Positions 7,701 through 11,325 of a stretch of DNA of 11,325 nucleotides are shown here, one piece after another. The position numbers and the translations under genes were made by a program. The notes under the pieces are model-generated. The model had not been told where the DNA came from and made no database searches. It was given only the letters and a program-made list of their open reading frames with translations. How positions within the stretch are numbered: position 1 is the stretch's first letter; the number at the start of each line of letters is the position of its first letter. Source of the stretch: Victivallales bacterium (GTDB lineage: Bacteria; Verrucomicrobiota; Lentisphaeria; Oligosphaerales; Oligosphaeraceae); assembly GCA_017963875.1 (NCBI GenBank), contig JAGCTA010000041.1, forward strand, positions 1-11,325, written 5' to 3'.

Positions 7701-8006
7701 CTCTCACTCAAGGCCGCTGGAACTGGCCTGACACTGACGAAGGCGGATTATGTCTTCTTGTTCGACCCGTGGTGGAATCCCGCCGTCGAACAGCAGGCCA
7801 TCGACCGCACGCATCGAATCGGCCAGGAGAATCCTGTTTTCGCCTATAAATTCATCACGTCGGGTACAGTCGAGGAGAAGGTCATGCAACTGCTGGAGCA
7901 GAAGCGTGAACTCTTCTCCGCAGTTCTCGACAGCGACGATGAAACTGCAGTCAACGCCGCTCTGCGCCGCCTGACGATGGAAGACCTCCAGTCTCTCCTG
8001 AACTGA
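4722..8006 (+). CDS. SWIM zinc-finger SNF2-family DNA helicase/ATPase
   Basis: The 1094 residues have the layout of bacterial SWIM-SNF2 proteins. A SWIM zinc site lies near the N-terminus (C79-x-C81-x6-C88-x-H90, CTCRAPETQCPH), a Gln/Pro-rich linker follows (about 105-150), then a long beta-rich middle region, and the two RecA-like lobes fill the last 470 residues or so. ATPase motifs are intact: motif I DDMGLGKT (K669), motif II DEAQ (765-768), motif III MTGTP, the LRRTK segment, motif V GTGLTLTKAD, and motif VI with QQAIDRTHRIGQ (R1029 and R1032). It should therefore be an active, DNA-dependent translocase that remodels protein-DNA or polymerase complexes; the partner is unknown. No ribosome site is evident before the ATG, so coupling to the upstream gene is plausible. 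The stop lies 34 nt from the convergent GH39 gene, with no clear terminator between them. Confidence 0.93.
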   Translation: MLSAADIPHPSTPPSWLASWPTQSQLEAQFPYAIRKMAILLTTSLKEASVEWDDTTIRAKMNGQMCTWRFDGAKWVKRCTCRAPETQCPHVYMTCLLLQRIFIEEHWITYNRSDVQTASLPQQKTPNRPSMPPRQQDLPGLTNNGQPMTRQPAGAGFFHEDTTNQVKRHQLEVEADFKHEPPKVTIRFYDKENDERGLMSLATLYNISFRISQKHAVFSDWSDRDQAFLGWLFPTIAKIPWQARTINVLKIPRETFTQWQVRWQSDASRFIERDSQQVLQYSEFSVPQGFSVELIPEGEVVKLLASFILPNGEKVAVHDFFSYLEKSPEHNRLAHELKTYHPPIPWPVLEQHFREKPPRMKRALIPGHLSDLLNGHLEIVHGDCVSFKNFTTDHLELYAGSGDNYFFISLLQDGRPINLTSPPTAKATIHDNGSHFTIVLPDAKTIAPIQQTLRDLPFPAQCQETKAIIPASDSGARLLKNVWASLPGDIRRNYSPSVKGILENRPAPVKIVPLISIRQGGPVCEIDLEWTCEGTKLTQGQLVSISRSQQTSFFHLDSGSWLELSPEAAREALLYVSSYSKNDYEDTTLTRRAPETIRKLQQQLHAEFDDNTAKFMERLSKEPPIVLPQVDETLAKVLRPYQRAGVLFLLDRLSCGAGAILADDMGLGKTVQVLATLDAWHRKAASEGKSFRALIISPASVMRTWQQQAQQFCPSLTTMLIQGSSTRRQKIIETSTADILITHYQLARVDHESLLQGTYDFLVLDEAQAIKNPEAQVTNIVSAIKADHAIAMTGTPLENSIIDLWSIMNCINRGFLGDKDSFIASYGNHRGLKALNRKISPLILRRTKRMVMTELPPKTEQVVMMEMPPEQRHIYDLVLFEGKQELYKKGAGAILGLLTRLREICCHPALISSHYSQAPSSKLERLLEQLLTLHDSGHSTLVFSQFTSMLDIIAEKLHEQNLPFLMITGETPLPKRQKFVDEFQNSDTPLTFLLSLKAAGTGLTLTKADYVFLFDPWWNPAVEQQAIDRTHRIGQENPVFAYKFITSGTVEEKVMQLLEQKRELFSAVLDSDDETAVNAALRRLTMEDLQSLLN

Positions 8007-8040
8007 AGAGCACAATGACAACGGTCCAGAAAACGATGAA

Positions 8041-9390
8041 CTATTTTTTCCGAAGTTCGATCAAATAGATTGCGCAGTATGAGGCTTTACATATGGTCAG
8101 CGTGTCTCCCCTTTTCGTGTAGACTGCGTTTTCCATGTTCTTTGTTGCATCCACGACGCGTACCTGAATGTCATACGAATCTAGTTCTGGAATCTCAATC
8201 TGAAATTCGATGTCTATGCTGAACATATATGAGACAAGTATGGCCCCATCTCCGCAGTCGTTCTTTCCTGCAAGGATCATGCAGTCGCCTTTTTGGGACT
8301 TCAAGTCGTGCTGAAGTTTCGGGGAGAGTTGATCAGACTCGGCAAAAACGCGCACTGGATAGCGCATCAATGTACCGTATGCCTCAAGTCCGTAGTACAG
8401 CTTCGTCGGATTCCTTGAATTGTCCAAAATGCCGAAGCAGCCAGTGTTTCCCGCATAGAAGAACGCCTTTGATAGTGGAGTGTCCTCGAAGCCCATCATC
8501 ACGGACGTCGTGTAGGCGGCTGATTCGATGCCCTGCATTCCATAGATTGGATCCATCACGTCAGGATTCGTCTCGGGGGTCTTGATGGCCCTCCATGAAC
8601 GATTCACATAGTGCCATTCCCCTATCTGGATTTCCGCTTCAGGATAACCGTACTTCACGGCCATCTCCTTGAATTTTCCAACGGAATCAATCATGAAAGG
8701 CACAAGCGTATGATATTGGTTCCATGTAAACACGTCCAATGGCAGCTTGTTCTCGCTGCAATAGCGGATGAATGACTCCATTTTTTCAGGCACAGTGGCG
8801 CCACCACCCCAGGCAGGCCCTCCGACCTTGATATCGGGATGCTCCTTTTTCAAAAGAGTTGACGTGACCTTGTACAGCTCGAAATACTCCTCCTCCGTTC
8901 CCGACCAGAGTTTCCATTCATTCGGCTCGCACCAGACAATCCAGTACTTGATGTTCCAATGGAAACCATTGGCCCATCCTTCATTGTAGTGCGCGACGAT
9001 ATGAGAGCATATCCTTGCCCACTTGGCAAAGTCCTTTGGCGGATACGTGAAATATCTTTTGGGACTGTGCTCGATTGACTCGCCCAGCCGATACAGGATT
9101 TCCATACCCAAGTCGATGCATTCCCTGATATAATCATCCGTCTGCTCGAAATAGTAGTTTCTCTCGTCGTTCTCATCGGCGTCGAAATTGGCGAAAATGT
9201 GGTGGATGTCCACCAGCCTCATGCTTGGATTCCATAGCGGCACGTCATGCAGACGGACGGCGGCTGGATTGATTCTCCTGTAGTAGGCCTTGGTCAGCTC
9301 ATACGTGTAGACATTGCTGATGACAGGGCCAAGGTTAATGCAGTTCAAATGTTTGAAATACCCAAGTTCCTTTGAAAAAACAACTTTCAT
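8041..9390 (-). CDS. GH39-like glycoside hydrolase (clan GH-A)
   Basis: The 449 residues fit a clan GH-A (beta/alpha)8 barrel followed by a beta-sandwich (about 350-449). GH39-type blocks are visible: VRLHDVP near residue 45, the acid/base region YWIVWCEPNEWKLWSG with E155, EEYFELYKVTSTLLKKEHP, DIKVGGPAWGG, and the nucleophile segment IQIGEWHY with E258. The roughly 100-residue gap between the two Glu residues suits the clan. GH39 includes beta-xylosidases and alpha-iduronidases, but the substrate here cannot be told. The residue before the acid/base is Cys154, where clan A nearly always has Asn. There is no signal peptide, so it is probably cytoplasmic and acts on imported oligosaccharides. 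The ATG has AAGGA at a 7-nt spacing. It is divergent from the glycosyltransferase gene. Confidence 0.82.
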   Translation of the reverse strand: MKVVFSKELGYFKHLNCINLGPVISNVYTYELTKAYYRRINPAAVRLHDVPLWNPSMRLVDIHHIFANFDADENDERNYYFEQTDDYIRECIDLGMEILYRLGESIEHSPKRYFTYPPKDFAKWARICSHIVAHYNEGWANGFHWNIKYWIVWCEPNEWKLWSGTEEEYFELYKVTSTLLKKEHPDIKVGGPAWGGGATVPEKMESFIRYCSENKLPLDVFTWNQYHTLVPFMIDSVGKFKEMAVKYGYPEAEIQIGEWHYVNRSWRAIKTPETNPDVMDPIYGMQGIESAAYTTSVMMGFEDTPLSKAFFYAGNTGCFGILDNSRNPTKLYYGLEAYGTLMRYPVRVFAESDQLSPKLQHDLKSQKGDCMILAGKNDCGDGAILVSYMFSIDIEFQIEIPELDSYDIQVRVVDATKNMENAVYTKRGDTLTICKASYCAIYLIELRKK

Positions 9391-9666
9391 CTCCAGTTCC
9401 TTGCATTGAATTGATTTCCGTTTCTCCTATCTAATTTCCTGCCGCAAACGGTCTGGCATGATGGCCTTCCCCTGGTCGTTCCGATTAATCTACCCTTAAA
9501 TTCAGACTTTGCAATCACGGAAAGCGGAAAACCTTCAATACACTCCCAAACAAAGATTTCACACAAAAACACCGTGGATTTAGGTGAAAAATCAGAGAAT
9601 TAGCATATATTGATTCATGCCTTCAGCGTTTTTTAGCATTCATACCATAATCAAAGTCGAAACAAC
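9391..9666. promoter_or_regulatory. Divergent intergenic region of the GH39 and YkgJ-GT genes
   Basis: There are 276 nt between divergent starts and no credible gene. Toward GH39, TTGCAA (9509-9514) and TAGATT (9487-9492) form a weak promoter pair with 16-nt spacing, and AAGGA lies just before the ATG. An imperfect inverted repeat, TTTCAC (9557-9562) and GTGAAA (9584-9589), sits upstream of that promoter with arms 21 nt apart, and could bind a dimeric regulator. Toward the GT gene only a CATAAT-like -10 near 9650 was seen. All three assignments are weak. Confidence 0.35.
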
Positions 9667-11013
9667 ATGAGCACATTCACATGCCAACGATGCGGCAACT
9701 GCTGCCGATGGGCGGGAATCGTCACGGCGTCACCAAAGGAGATGGACGCAGCCGCGGCACTGCTTGGCATGGACATCAATGCCTTCATCCAGAAATACAC
9801 GCGCCTCAACGACGAACGGACGAAACTCATCTTCAAGGACGCGGACGACGGCTCATGCATCTTCCTCAACGACGACAACTCCTGCCGCATCTATTCCGCG
9901 CGCCCGTCGCAATGCCGCAACTATCCAGAGACGTGGGACGTGCCGCCATCGTATCAGCGGCAATGCGCCGCACGCCAAAAACAGCTTGCGGACAAACAGC
10001 GGCCCGTTGGATTCGCACACGTCCTCGGCCATCCCGCGAAGCCATTGGATGTCAACGCAGCCCCCGCCGACGCGCAGGTCATGAACTGCCGCAACATCTG
10101 CCTGATGCTTGAGTTTCTGAAAATCCCCTACGCCTACTACGGCTGCCCTGGCTCCGTTCTGACAGGGACTTGCGGAACCTTCGTCGACTGCGGCAAGCCG
10201 ACTGGGCCATGGAAATACAGAAACGCATGGCACAACCTTTACAACAAACGCCTCTCCGACAGACTTAAACGACATGCGCGCAACAACGGCGAGCCTGAAA
10301 TCATCCTCTCAATGTACGGCGCCGCTCAATCCGACATCGACTGCCTGGGCCTGCCCGTCATCGAGCCGATGGTCGGCTACGACCACTGCTGGGCGCCCTA
10401 CCGCGTCTTCCCCTCCTACGCACAGCAGCACGTCATCTACGCGCTCCAGCCAGAGCTTACCGCGCAGACGCGCTTCTTCGACACCGTCATCCCGCATTTC
10501 CTCCCGCAGGAAGACTATTTCGCCTCACAATCCCCCAGGGACTACCTGCTCTTCATCGGCAGAAACACGCCTGGCAAGGGGCTGGACATCGCGAGGAAGG
10601 CCGCAGATTCATGCTACATGGACCTCAAGGTCTTCCACGACGGCCTCTACGGCAGGCAGAAGGCGGAGATGATTGCGAACGCCGCCGCCGTCATGATGCC
10701 GACGCTCTACGTCGAGCCGTTCGGCTACGTCGCCATTGAGGCGCAGCTCTGCGGCACGCCTGTCATCACGACCGACTGGGGGGCCTTCACGGAAACCGTC
10801 ATCCAAGGCAAGACGGGCTTCCGCTGCCGAACGCACGCGGAGTTCGTCGACGCGATTCAACGCGCCGCGTCGCTCAACCGCCTGGCCATACGAAAAAGCG
10901 CCGTGGAGCGCTTCGCGCTGGAGAACGTCGCCCCGCAGTACGAGCGCTACTTCCGCTTTGTGTGGGAGGTCCACACCAGCGGCGGCTACTACGCCTACGC
11001 AGCAATGAGGTAA
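9667..11013 (+). CDS. YkgJ-type Cys-cluster domain fused to a GT4 glycosyltransferase
   Basis: The N-terminus is a YkgJ-family (zinc/iron-chelating) domain: C6-C9-C12-C13 (CQRCGNCC), then C64 and C73, and C83 within ARPSQCRNYPE, all in the family's order. From about residue 135 a GT4 glycosyltransferase follows. Its acceptor half includes LMLEFLKIPYAYYG, EIILSMYGAAQSDID and VFPSYAQQHVIY. The donor half has LLFIGRN (R299), K304 and the E-x7-E motif E350-PFGYVAI-E358, then CGTPVITTDWGAFTET. GT4 enzymes transfer a sugar from a nucleotide donor with retention. The donor half looks shortened between KGLDIARKA and the AEMIANAAAVMMPT helix. The reading frame is clean across the junction. The sequence is GC-rich compared with the left of the window. 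The GH106-like gene begins 53 nt later, probably in the same operon. The acceptor and the role of the Cys domain are unknown. Confidence 0.85.
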   Translation: MSTFTCQRCGNCCRWAGIVTASPKEMDAAAALLGMDINAFIQKYTRLNDERTKLIFKDADDGSCIFLNDDNSCRIYSARPSQCRNYPETWDVPPSYQRQCAARQKQLADKQRPVGFAHVLGHPAKPLDVNAAPADAQVMNCRNICLMLEFLKIPYAYYGCPGSVLTGTCGTFVDCGKPTGPWKYRNAWHNLYNKRLSDRLKRHARNNGEPEIILSMYGAAQSDIDCLGLPVIEPMVGYDHCWAPYRVFPSYAQQHVIYALQPELTAQTRFFDTVIPHFLPQEDYFASQSPRDYLLFIGRNTPGKGLDIARKAADSCYMDLKVFHDGLYGRQKAEMIANAAAVMMPTLYVEPFGYVAIEAQLCGTPVITTDWGAFTETVIQGKTGFRCRTHAEFVDAIQRAASLNRLAIRKSAVERFALENVAPQYERYFRFVWEVHTSGGYYAYAAMR

Positions 11014-11066
11014 AATTCAACTATTTCCCAAATCAAAATACAAGCAACTCAACCAAAGGAAAACCT

Positions 11067-11325
11067 ATGGGCAATCTGTACGACAAAGAACTGGCAAAGC
11101 CGTTCCAGGAAGTTTTCGCCAATCCAGGCGCCGTCTACCGCGACACACCCTTCTGGTCATGGAACTGCAAGCTCGAACAGGGGCAGCTCAACCGCCAAAT
11201 CGCGATATTCCACAAGATGGGCATGGGCGGCTACCACATGCACTCGCGCACAGGAATGGCGACGCCGTATCTCTCCGACGAGTTCATGGACCGCGTCGCG
11301 GGCTGCGTCGAAGAAGGCAAGAAGC
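11067..11325 (+). CDS. GH106-like glycoside hydrolase, 5' fragment cut by window end
   Basis: Only the first 86 residues are present. They contain TPFWSWN, then LNRQIAIFHKMGMGGYHMHSR, then TPYLSDEFMDRVAGC. This is the start of a (beta/alpha)8 barrel of a kind I associate with large GH106-like (alpha-L-rhamnosidase-related) proteins that are abundant in Lentisphaerae and Bacteroidetes. No catalytic residue is in view, so the family is tentative. AAAGGA (11055-11060) sits 6 nt before the ATG and fixes the start. No signal peptide is visible, so a cytoplasmic protein is likely. It follows the YkgJ-GT gene on the same strand with no terminator between them. Confidence 0.65.
   Translation, partial: MGNLYDKELAKPFQEVFANPGAVYRDTPFWSWNCKLEQGQLNRQIAIFHKMGMGGYHMHSRTGMATPYLSDEFMDRVAGCVEEGKK

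Noticed and set aside
8007..8040. Terminator between the convergent SNF2 and GH39 genes
   Set aside because: The 34-nt gap has no inverted repeat or T-run that I could find.
9387..9572. 61-residue minus-strand frame just upstream of the GH39 gene, overlapping its start codon
   Set aside because: No ribosome site, composition looks like translated non-coding DNA, no recognisable motif; it covers the likely promoter.
1..11325. tRNA/rRNA genes, CRISPR arrays, insertion sequences, attachment sites or an anti-phage island built around the SNF2 gene
   Set aside because: No cloverleaf, regular direct repeats, transposase or integrase motifs were seen. The SNF2 helicase has no nuclease, methylase or other defence partner nearby.

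Overview
The window reads as chromosome of a PVC-group bacterium, most plausibly Lentisphaerota (Victivallales-like). This is inferred from the mix of genes rather than from a marker phylogeny: a GH39-type glycosidase, the 5' end of a large glycosidase-like protein of a kind I associate with Lentisphaerae, and a zinc-ABC permease carrying an extra C-terminal domain. I see no tRNA, rRNA, CRISPR array, insertion sequence or phage gene.

Layout. (1) 2-697 (+): 3' part of a metal-ABC permease (ZnuB type), continuing in frame into an OB-like domain that I know elsewhere as a separate lipoprotein beside zinc transporters. (2) 823-2760 (-): the translation operon rpsB-tsf, with a promoter, a leader of about 220 nt holding five possible hairpins, a hairpin between the two genes and a terminator after tsf. 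(3) 2739-8006 (+): a probable three-gene operon on the other side of the rpsB promoter: an unrecognised membrane protein, a DUF362 protein with two [4Fe-4S] motifs, and a 1094-residue SWIM-SNF2 helicase. (4) 8041-9390 (-): a GH39-like glycoside hydrolase convergent with the helicase. (5) 9667-11325 (+): a YkgJ-type cysteine domain fused to a GT4 glycosyltransferase, then the start of a GH106-like protein.

The left half is housekeeping (zinc uptake, ribosome, redox protein, helicase). From 8041 onward it is carbohydrate-active, with a 276-nt divergent regulatory region between the GH39 gene and the GT/GH pair. The points most worth checking are the YkgJ-GT4 fusion, the structured rpsB leader, the permease fusion, and the Cys that replaces the usual Asn before the GH39 acid/base.
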